A stretch of 64,000 nucleotides of DNA, from contig NZ_JASATW010000001.1 of NCBI RefSeq assembly GCF_030405905.1, positions 186,001-250,000 of the forward strand, given 5' to 3'. This DNA is from Sphaerothrix gracilis. Its GTDB lineage: Bacteria; Cyanobacteriota; Cyanobacteriia; Phormidesmidales; Phormidesmidaceae. Below, one piece after another: positions 44,660 through 52,981 of this stretch (position 1 is the stretch's first letter; the number at the start of each line of letters is the position of its first letter). The translations under genes and the position numbers were made by a program. The notes under the pieces are model-generated. The model had not been told where the DNA came from and ran no database searches. It saw only the letters and a program-made list of their open reading frames with translations.

Positions 44660-45393
44660 ATTCCAATACATCGAGTCCGCTGCTCAAGCCGGATGAGCGC
44701 ATTATGAATCCGGCAGCGCCACCAACAGTGACGCAAGATCTGTCTGAAAACGTCATTTTGACAACGTTAGACGATCTCTACAACTGGACACGGCTGTCCA
44801 GCTTGTTTCCGCTGCTATACGGTACAGCCTGCTGCTTTATTGAGTTTGCCGCTTTGATTGGTTCGCGTTTTGACTTTGATCGCTTTGGTCTTCTGCCGCG
44901 ATCGAGTCCACGCCAAGCCGATCTGATCATCACTGCAGGGACAGTCACGATGAAGATGGCGCCTGCCCTAGTCCGCCTTTATGAGCAAATGCCCGATCCC
45001 AAGTACGTAATTGCGATGGGCGCCTGCACGATTACCGGCGGCATGTTCAGCACTGATTCCCCTAGCGCAGTGCGCGGCGTAGACAAGCTGATTCCGGTAG
45101 ATGTCTATATTCCCGGCTGTCCGCCGCGACCTGAGGCGATTATTGATTCCATCATCAAGCTGCGCAAGAAAGTAGCCAACGAGTCCATTCAAGAACGGGG
45201 CTATACCCAGCAGACTCACCGCTACTACACTACGGCGCACAATCTCAAGCCCGTAGATCCAATTTTGACAGGACAGTACTTACGCTCTGATACCCGTCAG
45301 TCACCGCCGAAAGAGCTGATGGAAGCTGTAGGTGCTCCGGTTGAAAACTTAGCTGAAATGGAGACAGAAAAGGAAGCAACTGCTAATGAGTGA
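44650..45393 (+). CDS. ndhK: NAD(P)H-quinone oxidoreductase subunit K
   Basis: 247-residue peripheral NDH-1 subunit holding the [4Fe-4S] cluster N2. The ligands are C61, C62, C126 and C157, in YGTACCFIEF, GACTITGGMF and PGCPPRPEA. ATG 44650 has AAGGAG seven bases upstream, inside the end of ndhC; an earlier ATG at 44629 lies before that site. It overlaps ndhJ by eight bases. Confidence 0.97.
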   Translation: MVINSNTSSPLLKPDERIMNPAAPPTVTQDLSENVILTTLDDLYNWTRLSSLFPLLYGTACCFIEFAALIGSRFDFDRFGLLPRSSPRQADLIITAGTVTMKMAPALVRLYEQMPDPKYVIAMGACTITGGMFSTDSPSAVRGVDKLIPVDVYIPGCPPRPEAIIDSIIKLRKKVANESIQERGYTQQTHRYYTTAHNLKPVDPILTGQYLRSDTRQSPPKELMEAVGAPVENLAEMETEKEATANE

Positions 45394-45913
45394 AGAAGAA
45401 AAGCAAGCGGCTGAAGAAGCTACTGGTGAACTGGTTGAAGCCGGTAAGGTTTCTAAGTGGCTGACCGAGCAGGGTTTTGATCATGAGATTCTAGAGCCTG
45501 ATCATCTCGGCATTGAGATGATTAAAGTAGCTCCAGAGTTTTTAATCCCGTTCTCAACAGCGCTCTATGCCTATGGCTTCAACTACTTGCAGTGTCAGGG
45601 CGCTTATGACACCGGGCCTGGCGGAGAACTGGTTAGCTTTTATCACTTGATCAAGCTAGATGATAATGCCGATCAGCCCGAAGAAGTCCGCCTCAAGGTC
45701 TTTTTGCCCCGTGACAATCCCAAACTGCCTTCTGTCTACTGGATTTGGAAATCAGCCGACTGGCAGGAACGGGAAAGCTACGACATGTACGGCATCGTCT
45801 ATGAAGGGCATCCCAATCTTAAGCGACTGCTGATGCCAGAGGACTGGCTCGGCTGGCCGCTGCGAAAAGACTACGTGTCGCCTGACTTCTACGAACTGCA
45901 AGATGCCTACTAG
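45386..45913 (+). CDS. ndhJ: NAD(P)H-quinone oxidoreductase subunit J
   Basis: 175-residue peripheral NDH-1 subunit (complex I 30-kDa type). The signature ADWQERESYDMYGIVYEGHPNL is partly quoted here as ERESYDMYGIVYEGHPNL, followed by LLMPEDWLGWPLRKDY. Overlapping starts and stops throughout ndhC-K-J indicate translational coupling. A terminator follows. Confidence 0.97.
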   Translation: MSEEEKQAAEEATGELVEAGKVSKWLTEQGFDHEILEPDHLGIEMIKVAPEFLIPFSTALYAYGFNYLQCQGAYDTGPGGELVSFYHLIKLDDNADQPEEVRLKVFLPRDNPKLPSVYWIWKSADWQERESYDMYGIVYEGHPNLKRLLMPEDWLGWPLRKDYVSPDFYELQDAY

Positions 45914-45957
45914 GCTTCGTTATCGCTATTAGGCTTAGGCTGTTTAGCCGCTTAGAG

Positions 45958-45986
45958 GCGCATTTCTTAACGAGATGCGCTTTTTT
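45958..45986 (+). terminator. intrinsic terminator of ndhCKJ
   Basis: 9-bp stem GCGCATTTC / GAGATGCGC (one G-U pair) with a 5-base loop, followed by six T residues. Confidence 0.85.
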
Positions 45987-46064
45987 CTTCATTAGACTTT
46001 TTTCTTTTTATACCAAGTAGTTGAGTATTTTATTAAAAAGACTGTAACAGGGCTAAAGCAACGT

Positions 46065-47126
46065 ATGCGGGCAGTTTTATGCGGCTATTATGGCATGGGC
46101 AACGGGGGAGACGAGGCATTGCTGGCTTCACTACTGCAGCTTTTGCCTGAGCAGGTAACGCCTATCGTGCTATCGGGCAATCCGGCAGAAACAACTGCTC
46201 GCTATGGAGTTGAAGCTTGTCCCAATAAATCTTTTCAGGCTGTTTTTTCGGCTCTACTCCGATCGCAGCTATTTATTTGGGGCGGCGGTAGCCTGATGCA
46301 AGATGCAACTAGTGCTTTAAACCCCTTTTACTATGGCGGACTGATGGCGATCGCTCAGCTTATGGGACTGAAAACCGTTGCTTGGGCGCAGGGAATTGGG
46401 CCGCTAGAGCGTAATCTGAGTCGTCAACTGGCGCGGTTTGTCTTACGACGCTGTGATGGCATCAGCGTGCGCGATCGCGCCTCAGCCGCTCTACTCAACT
46501 ACTGGCGCGTTCCAGCCTGGGTTGCGCCTGATCCAGTCTGGGCGCTAGATTCTCAGCCAGTGGCAGGGCTTTGGGATTTGCCTGCTCCGCGCGTAGCTGT
46601 TGCCCTTCGCCCCCATCCGGGCCTGACCGCAGAACGCTTAGAACAGATTGGGCTAGCCCTGCGCGATTTTCAGCAGGCCACTCAAACCTGCATTTTGCTG
46701 GTGCCGTTTCAGCCCGCTAAAGACTTGGCGATCGCTGAAATCCTGCAGGCTCAGCTCAAAGGGCCTAGTCAAGTCTTTGTCATCGAAGATCCTCGACAGC
46801 TCAAAGGGATATTTCGCGGCGTTGAGATGGTGATTGGGATGCGGTTTCATGCGCTGGTGATGGCCGCGGCCGAGGGCTGTCGCTGCTTTGCGCTCAGCTA
46901 CGATCCCAAAGTTGCTCAAATTGCCCAGGCGCTAAATTTACCCGCTTGGGATCTAACCTCCAATAGCGAACTTCCGCCCCTCCCCCAACAGACCAATGAA
47001 ATTAGCAAAGCCTGGATAGAGCATTATGCCAATGGCACAGCCCTTTCCGATGACCAGCAGCATTCACTGACTGATAGGGCACTGCTGCATCAGGCGCTGC
47101 TGCATCAGGTGATCGGTATTCTTTAA
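46065..47126 (+). CDS. csaB: polysaccharide pyruvyl transferase CsaB
   Basis: 353-residue enzyme that adds pyruvyl ketal groups to cell-wall polysaccharide, anchoring S-layer proteins in many bacteria. Motifs: LCGYYGMGNGGDEALLASLL at the N-terminus, IWGGGSLMQDATSALNPFYY, and GMRFHALVMAAAEGCRCFAL near the C-terminus. Length is typical. It follows ndhJ after a terminator, so it is an independent unit. Confidence 0.92.
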   Translation: MRAVLCGYYGMGNGGDEALLASLLQLLPEQVTPIVLSGNPAETTARYGVEACPNKSFQAVFSALLRSQLFIWGGGSLMQDATSALNPFYYGGLMAIAQLMGLKTVAWAQGIGPLERNLSRQLARFVLRRCDGISVRDRASAALLNYWRVPAWVAPDPVWALDSQPVAGLWDLPAPRVAVALRPHPGLTAERLEQIGLALRDFQQATQTCILLVPFQPAKDLAIAEILQAQLKGPSQVFVIEDPRQLKGIFRGVEMVIGMRFHALVMAAAEGCRCFALSYDPKVAQIAQALNLPAWDLTSNSELPPLPQQTNEISKAWIEHYANGTALSDDQQHSLTDRALLHQALLHQVIGIL

Positions 47127-47130
47127 GCTA

Positions 47131-47152
47131 GCTATGCTTGCTTGAGCATAGC
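47131..47152 (+). terminator. possible csaB terminator hairpin
   Basis: 8-bp stem GCTATGCT / AGCATAGC with a 6-base loop, four bases after the csaB stop. It is followed only by CCTTACATTT, so termination is uncertain. Confidence 0.4.
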
Positions 47153-47294
47153 CCTTACATTTATTAACCTGAAAAGATACCTCTCTTTTAATTTATGTGT
47201 TAAATCAGTAGGGATGGTTCAAGCGTGCCTAATGCTATCTGTCTTTCTGGCACAGCCTGATAACGAAAAACTGCTGAAAATCTAGCGCAGAATC

Positions 47295-48644
47295 ATGAGC
47301 GAAGCGAACGTGCCTTCCCGCGACTCAGAGAACCTAGGCTGGGACTCTTCTGACAGCAGCCATGCAGAAGCAGCAGCGCTGCCAAATGTCTCGCCGGAAC
47401 AGTCAGAGGCAACGTGGCAAACAGTCAATTTTCCGGGCACTTTGCCAGCCGAGGCGATCGCTCAAGCCAGTCAGCCACAAACGCCTAGTTCTTCAACTCA
47501 GATGACCAGAGAAGCTGAACTGCTGGCGCTAGTGCGAGATCTCAACCAGTGCAACGATCATCTCATTGCTAGAGTAGCTCATTTAGAAGACGCCCTAGAA
47601 ACTTCCCAAATGGCGCTACAAGCAGAAGTAGCGCGATCGCAGGAGCAGCAGAGCTTAGTTAGCCGCAGCGAACAAATTGCCGTCAACAATCAGCAAGTTG
47701 CCCAGCTTGTCAGCGACCTTGACTTTGCCAATCAGGGCCTGCGGCGACAGCAGATGCTCAATGAAACCCTACAGACCGAACTCGAAAACAGCCGTCAGCG
47801 CGTAGCACAGCTAGAGCGGGAATGTGCCATTGTGCAGCAGCGCTATGGTGAACAATCTCAGTCGCTCAATCAGGCAGAAACAGCCTGCCGCGATCTGCGA
47901 GCGCGGCTACAGCGCCAGCAGCGCTATACAATGCAGTTCAAGGTGGCGCTGGAAAAATGTCTAGATGTACCCTCTAGTCGTCAGTCGCCGGTTGTTCCTG
48001 AGGCAATACCGGCCTTTGAAGCTGCCAATAATCCGGTTTCTATGCCCAAGGCAAAACGAATTCAGCCCTGGTCTGCTGTCGAAACAGCCCCTGTAGGCAA
48101 TGACCTAGCCTCGCTGATGGCAGGCATGACTCAGCCCAGCGCGCTCGCTGAAACCTCAGGTGCTGAGAGCGTTGTCTCAGGCGGTGATGTGACAGACCCG
48201 GAAGCAGAAAATCGGCTTTGGCAAGATCTAGAACGGGTAATTGAAGGTTCTGCTGCTCCGACTGAGGATCTGACTGCAGATAGCGCTTCCGAACCGGCAG
48301 CGCCAGCTATGGCCGCTCCGGATGAAGTTGAGTTTACTGAACCTTCTCCCTGGGGTATGCCGATTAAGCTTGAGCGCCCGACAGGTCCTAGTCCGGCTGA
48401 AGCGCCTTCCTCTGCTGAATTAGACAAGGCTCCAAAGCCTGAGTCAGTAGGGGAGGCTGAGCAGCCTCATAGCGCTGTACTGGCTGATTCAGGAACAGCT
48501 TCACTGCCGTCTCCAGAACTGGCAGGTAATACCGCTAGCCCCCCTTCGCCGCTGGTTTATCCATTACGGCCTCAGAAAAAGCGTCAGTCTCTGGCAGCAG
48601 TTGATTTACCCAGCTTCGCTAAGAGCAAACGTTCTAGCGGGTAA
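47295..48644 (+). CDS. coiled-coil protein of unknown function
   Basis: 449-residue protein. A polar N-terminus (about 1-70) is followed by a long predicted coiled coil (about 72-225) with heptad-like Leu/Gln patterns such as LLALVRDLNQCNDHLIARVA and LRARLQRQQRYTMQFKVALE. A disordered Ala/Pro/Glu-rich C-terminus ends in a basic patch, PLRPQKKRQSLAAVDL. No signal peptide. Proteins with this coiled-coil pattern are conserved in cyanobacteria, function unknown. It converges on the cruA-like gene. Confidence 0.72.
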   Translation: MSEANVPSRDSENLGWDSSDSSHAEAAALPNVSPEQSEATWQTVNFPGTLPAEAIAQASQPQTPSSSTQMTREAELLALVRDLNQCNDHLIARVAHLEDALETSQMALQAEVARSQEQQSLVSRSEQIAVNNQQVAQLVSDLDFANQGLRRQQMLNETLQTELENSRQRVAQLERECAIVQQRYGEQSQSLNQAETACRDLRARLQRQQRYTMQFKVALEKCLDVPSSRQSPVVPEAIPAFEAANNPVSMPKAKRIQPWSAVETAPVGNDLASLMAGMTQPSALAETSGAESVVSGGDVTDPEAENRLWQDLERVIEGSAAPTEDLTADSASEPAAPAMAAPDEVEFTEPSPWGMPIKLERPTGPSPAEAPSSAELDKAPKPESVGEAEQPHSAVLADSGTASLPSPELAGNTASPPSPLVYPLRPQKKRQSLAAVDLPSFAKSKRSSG

Positions 48645-48683
48645 GAACGGTCTTTACGTACAGTGAGCCTGAATCTTGATGAG

Positions 48684-50840
48684 CTAGTCTGGTGAGGGCG
48701 CCGCTGAAGCAGGACTAGAGGGCTTACGACTCTGTTTGACATTCGGCATTGACGATAGGTTATCTGGCTCAATCAGCCGTTTGACTGGCAGAGGCCGTCC
48801 CATACCATAGGTAATCTCGTAGCTACGGGCCTTGAGCCAAAAGGCGATCGCCGGACTCAAGCGTTCCAGCCAGGCTTCGCTCCCCTGCATCACCCACGGA
48901 AGCCAGCTAAAAAACCAGCTCCAAAAAGTGCTGAACGTAAAGTTGAGATAGCTACCCAGCCAGCGCCCAAGATCTTGGGGACCGGCAAGCTGCCAAATCC
49001 ATTTTAATAAGGCGGGGTTGTGCCAGGCCGCTCTAAGGGCCATGCGGTTAAATTCGAGCCAGGTGAAGCGATCTTTAATAAAGCGGTTAGCGGTTTCAGG
49101 TGACTCTCGGCCAAGCACACCAAAAAATGTATTGAGCATGGAGTTGATGCGCTGGGGAGCAATTGTCTGCCCGGTGGGCACCATCATGCCTTTAGAAAAC
49201 AGCCAGGTGACGGCGATATTGCTTTGAAAAGCGCGAATCTGGTCGAGTTGCGATCGCTGCAGCAAGTCATGACGCAGGGCAAAGTGCAGCAAATCGCTTA
49301 GGCGCGGTAGGTTACGCACCAGTGAACCAAAGCCCGTGAAGACTAGGGGGGACTGTAAAGAAGCTGCATCACCAATGGCAATGAGACGGTCGAAGGCCAC
49401 TTGGCGATCGCGACCGCCAACGCTAAAGTGACCTGGAATATAGCCAAAGGTGGGTTTGCGCCAGGTGAGCTTGTCTAAGTTACAGCGGCGATACTCCGGC
49501 AAAATCGTGAAAAAATCCTCATACATCTCTAGCAGGGAGCCAGGATTCTCAGGATTCACCTGATGATAATGAAAGAGGTAGATCGTCAGCTCATCGTCAC
49601 GGCCCGGAAACAGCTCCCAGATTAGCTGTCGCCCTTTGGAAATATCACCGTGACTAAACAGCACATCGCCATAGGCTGAATCCCAGACCCCCGGCTCAAA
49701 TCCACCTGAGATGCAGGCTCCCACCGTCGGGCACACGCTGTCAAAGGCCCTTCCGCCATTGAGCTGCCAGGCAATTGGCGAAGCAGTACCCATTGCATCA
49801 ACTAGCAGCCGTCCCCGGACGGCCCGTGGCTGTTGATCGATCATAGACTGGGTGAGGACGGTTACGGCCTGAGTCTCAATTTCAGCCCAGCAAAACTCCG
49901 TTTCATCCCAAATGGTTCCGCCCGCCGCCGTAAACTTTTCGCCGCAGAGCGCCAGCAGTCGGTCTGAGTCAAGAGCAATGTTGAGTACCCTTGGCGTATG
50001 CAGAATAGGCGCTTTGGCAACGGCAGGATTGTTGCTATCAAAAAACTTATTGAAACCGTCCTGATATTCCCGGGCAATCAGTGACTCGAATTCCGCCGGG
50101 GTAAACAAGCCCAAATCAATCAGTGACTGAAACTCTTCTCGTGAAATATTCCACTCCCGGTTCATGCGGCCAAACGGCAACCGTTCAATCAGCAGCACCC
50201 GATAGCCCAAACTGGCCATGACAGCAGCATGTAGGATACCTAAAGCTCCTCCCACATAGATCAGGTCGTAAACCGGCCCTGCCGCTGATTCTGCCTGCGC
50301 TAGCACCTGCCGCTGTTCGGCTGAAACTTCTTCCGGTTTAAAGAGAACCTGAGCTGGTTGCTGAGGCATTTTCACCGATTCACGCCAGCGCTTTTCCCAC
50401 CAGTAGGCCCGCTTCAAGTCCGCTTCGCCATTGGGCATTCGCTGAAAATACTGTACGGTTTTGGGGTATCGGCCTCCCAGCGCATCGAAGATAGACTGCT
50501 GAGCTAGATCTATCTCTGGCGGCGTCGGATACTGTTGGGGAAACTGCTGGCGAATTTCAGCAGTGAGGCGCTGCAGCGTGAGATTTTCTTGCGGTAGGGG
50601 TGTAGTAGTCCAGCGAAAAGCTTTGAGGTAGGTAGTTCGCTGGAGGGACCAGACGATGATTGAGAGGGCTGGCGGCAAAACTGGCTGCGATCGCTCAGCC
50701 TTCGGCCAGGAAAATTCTAAGCGTATACCATCTGGTGTGCAGTATTTTTGTCCTGTCGCAGGGGTGAAATCGTCCTGTAGCCAAGCTTTCACCGCAGCCA
50801 CATCCGGGGTCGGAATTTCCGTATATAAAACTTCTTGCAT
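48684..50840 (-). CDS. cruA: CruA-type lycopene cyclase homologue (FAD flavoprotein)
   Basis: 718-residue flavoprotein. An N-terminal extension (about 1-190) precedes the FAD Rossmann motif LIYVGGALGILHAAVMASLG and the block NREWNISREEFQSLIDLG, characteristic of CruA/CruP lycopene cyclase relatives. A later AIGDAASLQSPLVFTGFGSL is the second FAD contact. It would cyclise lycopene to beta- or gamma-carotene in membranes. CruA is favoured over the shorter CruP but this is from memory. ATG 50840 is used; an upstream TTG adds 11 residues. Confidence 0.7.
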   Translation of the reverse strand: MQEVLYTEIPTPDVAAVKAWLQDDFTPATGQKYCTPDGIRLEFSWPKAERSQPVLPPALSIIVWSLQRTTYLKAFRWTTTPLPQENLTLQRLTAEIRQQFPQQYPTPPEIDLAQQSIFDALGGRYPKTVQYFQRMPNGEADLKRAYWWEKRWRESVKMPQQPAQVLFKPEEVSAEQRQVLAQAESAAGPVYDLIYVGGALGILHAAVMASLGYRVLLIERLPFGRMNREWNISREEFQSLIDLGLFTPAEFESLIAREYQDGFNKFFDSNNPAVAKAPILHTPRVLNIALDSDRLLALCGEKFTAAGGTIWDETEFCWAEIETQAVTVLTQSMIDQQPRAVRGRLLVDAMGTASPIAWQLNGGRAFDSVCPTVGACISGGFEPGVWDSAYGDVLFSHGDISKGRQLIWELFPGRDDELTIYLFHYHQVNPENPGSLLEMYEDFFTILPEYRRCNLDKLTWRKPTFGYIPGHFSVGGRDRQVAFDRLIAIGDAASLQSPLVFTGFGSLVRNLPRLSDLLHFALRHDLLQRSQLDQIRAFQSNIAVTWLFSKGMMVPTGQTIAPQRINSMLNTFFGVLGRESPETANRFIKDRFTWLEFNRMALRAAWHNPALLKWIWQLAGPQDLGRWLGSYLNFTFSTFWSWFFSWLPWVMQGSEAWLERLSPAIAFWLKARSYEITYGMGRPLPVKRLIEPDNLSSMPNVKQSRKPSSPASAAPSPD

Positions 50841-50997
50841 TGGAACGCAGGAGGACTCTTTAAAAGTAGGCAACCTAATCAGCAGATTTAAGGCCGTCTT
50901 TAAAGAAATACGCTAAGCTTGCCGAACAGTAATTGCCGTCAACAAATCGCCAACGACTGCTAAACTTCAACAAGCTTCGCTTTTCTATCAAGCCGTA

Positions 50998-51249
50998 ATG
51001 CAACATCCTACTTCAGAAGTCCTGGCAGATTCAACGATCCCTGCCTCTACAGAAGTCACCCTCGAGCAAATCGCGGCGGCTTTGGCGGGCGTTGTTTTGT
51101 CAGCTCGCTCTCAGGGACAAAGCCTAGAGGAGCTACTGGCAGAAGTTTTAGCCGACGATGCGATGTTAGCTAGACCTTTGCGGCAGCAGTTGGGCCGCGT
51201 GGTCAGCCAAGCATGGGAAGTGATAGAGGATGAAGAGCCACTGCCTTAA
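50998..51249 (+). CDS. small conserved hypothetical protein
   Basis: 83-residue, mostly helical acidic protein (LEQIAAALAGVVLSARSQGQ, SLEELLAEVLADDAML). No known domain. It is divergent from the cruA-like gene and its stop overlaps the hetR stop in the tetranucleotide TTAA. It may be a cyanobacterial lineage protein; I cannot name it. Confidence 0.6.
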   Translation: MQHPTSEVLADSTIPASTEVTLEQIAAALAGVVLSARSQGQSLEELLAEVLADDAMLARPLRQQLGRVVSQAWEVIEDEEPLP

Positions 51250-52163
51250 TCTTCTTTATGCCCCATTGCCATCTGGACAACGATCGGCTTACCGCCTGCC
51301 TGGTGATATTTATCGGCCCACGCTCGAATCACTTCATCCAGTTCGGCCATCGCTGTGTCTAAGTGTTCGGGGAGAACGTCCAGTTCTTCTAAAATACGCA
51401 TCGTGTCCGGGCGGCGATCGGCCCAGTTGCGCAAGAGCCTAAAATACTGAGCAGTATCTTCTACCATGACGTAGGTGCGTTCTTCCGGGTCAGCGGGAGA
51501 ATAGGAAGCGCGGGTGAGGACGTAAAAGGGTAGGCTCCAGGGCGTATCAACCCTCGTCACCGTACCCGAATAAATCAGCCGTCGCCGGATATGCTCTGCT
51601 AGCGCCTCACTCAGCATCATGCGTCGTTCGGAGGGCAGATCATCTTGTGCCTTAGCGTGCAGCGATTCCACCAGTTCCATGAACTGAAACGCATTAATTA
51701 CCTGCGCATTGGGCAGATTTAGCGGTAGCTTTTCTTCAATTTGGCGCTTTTCATCTAGGGTAAGGCTAGTGCCGGAAATACGCGATCGCCCCGATTGCCA
51801 AGGATATTTTTCCATCCAAACATAGGGCAGCTGAATCAGATAGCGAGGCTCCTGAGATCCCAGCATCTTCAGCAGTTTGCCCTCCATCAGAGCCTGCTGT
51901 ACCTCTTTAACAATCACCTTGACCCGTTTGGGTTCAATATGATGCAGATGTCCGGTCATGCGCAGGTTTTCGCCCTGCTCTAAGTAGGTCATGTAGATGG
52001 CGCACTTAGCTGCCGTCGCCGCCGCATCTAGAAAGGCTCCGTGCCGATGGCCACCCAGCCTCATGGCGCTGAAGGCTAAGTACAGCATAATTTGATCCAT
52101 CGAGCTGGGGCTAAGCTGCTTGATCAAATCAAGGTCATTACTAACTGGTGACATATCGGACAT
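51246..52163 (-). CDS. hetR: HetR, master regulator of patterned differentiation
   Basis: 305-residue DNA-binding protein, the receptor for RGSGR peptides. Long blocks agree with Anabaena HetR as I recall it: MDQIMLYLAFSAMR, GHRHGAFLDAAATAAKCAIY, MTGHLHHIEPKRVKVIV, LGSQEPRYLIQLPYVWMEKY, and the C-terminal IIRAWADKYHQ-like segment. The N-terminal DNA-binding, middle flap and C-terminal hood regions appear complete. ATG 52163 or 52154 both give a family-like start; the open frame to 52235 is unlikely to be used. HetR also occurs in filamentous species without heterocysts. The patX gene lies 212 bases upstream on the same strand. Confidence 0.95.
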   Translation of the reverse strand: MSDMSPVSNDLDLIKQLSPSSMDQIMLYLAFSAMRLGGHRHGAFLDAAATAAKCAIYMTYLEQGENLRMTGHLHHIEPKRVKVIVKEVQQALMEGKLLKMLGSQEPRYLIQLPYVWMEKYPWQSGRSRISGTSLTLDEKRQIEEKLPLNLPNAQVINAFQFMELVESLHAKAQDDLPSERRMMLSEALAEHIRRRLIYSGTVTRVDTPWSLPFYVLTRASYSPADPEERTYVMVEDTAQYFRLLRNWADRRPDTMRILEELDVLPEHLDTAMAELDEVIRAWADKYHQAGGKPIVVQMAMGHKED

Positions 52164-52375
52164 GCAAAAAAAGAGGAAACACAGGGCCAAATTTTTGACT
52201 GTGCTGTCTAGTAAAGCAAGGACAAACCCAGACAAATCAAGATGCTGCTATAGCTTAAACCATTTTCTCAACGTGAGTAAAAATGAGGTTCTGCCATAGT
52301 TTGCTTTTAGACCAGCACTTAGGAAACCAGGCGAAAATGACGCTACTTTATGTCTGAAAAGTAAATTAATGGCAG

Positions 52376-52699
52376 CTAGCGTCCGGTGCCGCGATAACCG
52401 ATAGGAGAGCCTGAGGTTGTCCGTTCGGTATTACGGGGCGACGGGATGGATTTCGAAGATGTAGCAAAGCGCCCGCTGCCGCGATCATCTTCAATTTCTG
52501 CTAGTTCTACACTAACCCAGGCTTTAACCCGACCGCTGCCCCGATTGGACTTGAGGCTGATCGAGTTGCTCTCGAGACTATTAATTGCAGATAAGTTTAG
52601 AGGCTTGGCTGCTTGAGCCGCAGTCGTTAAACCCACGAAGCCGGTCGTCAGGGTTAGAACCGTCAGGGAGTCAAACACAATCTTGTAGGCAGTCTGCAT
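52376..52699 (-). CDS. patX: PatX-like RGSGR peptide precursor with three pentapeptide copies
   Basis: 107-residue small protein. The hydrophobic N-terminus, SLTVLTLTTGFVGLTTAAQA, ends in AQA at residue 30, a good signal-peptidase site, so it is probably exported. The mature 77 residues contain RGSGR at 53-57 and 73-77 and RGTGR at 103-107, the last being the exact C-terminus. The copies sit at 52529-52543, 52469-52483 and 52379-52393 and use different codons. PatX proteins carry RG(S/T)GR and neighbour hetR in filamentous cyanobacteria; the pentapeptide inhibits HetR. Processing to free peptide and cell-to-cell transfer are inferred. Confidence 0.88.
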   Translation of the reverse strand: MQTAYKIVFDSLTVLTLTTGFVGLTTAAQAAKPLNLSAINSLESNSISLKSNRGSGRVKAWVSVELAEIEDDRGSGRFATSSKSIPSPRNTERTTSGSPIGYRGTGR

Positions 52700-52981
52700 G
52701 AGAAATCATCCGTGTTGTGCGTTTCTAATACCTGTTACGTCTCAACCGGGGGTGAGTCAGGAAAAAGCAATTGCCTATATTTACGGAACTTAAAAAGCGA
52801 TCGCGTCTTAAATTCCGTCCCAGAGAAACACGGAAAATTATTTACCTTTAGCTCAAAACCTCTGCAAAGAAAGGATTTGAGATTTTTTCAGGATTTGAAC
52901 CTCAGGGTTTGAACCCACAAAAATTAGGTGTAAACCACTACACTTGACCCAATACTTACAGAGATGAAGTTTTAGTAGAAA

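Noticed and set aside
52712..52912. 66-codon plus-strand open frame upstream of patX
   Set aside because: No family resemblance and no ribosome site; it covers the patX promoter region and GC-poor spacer.
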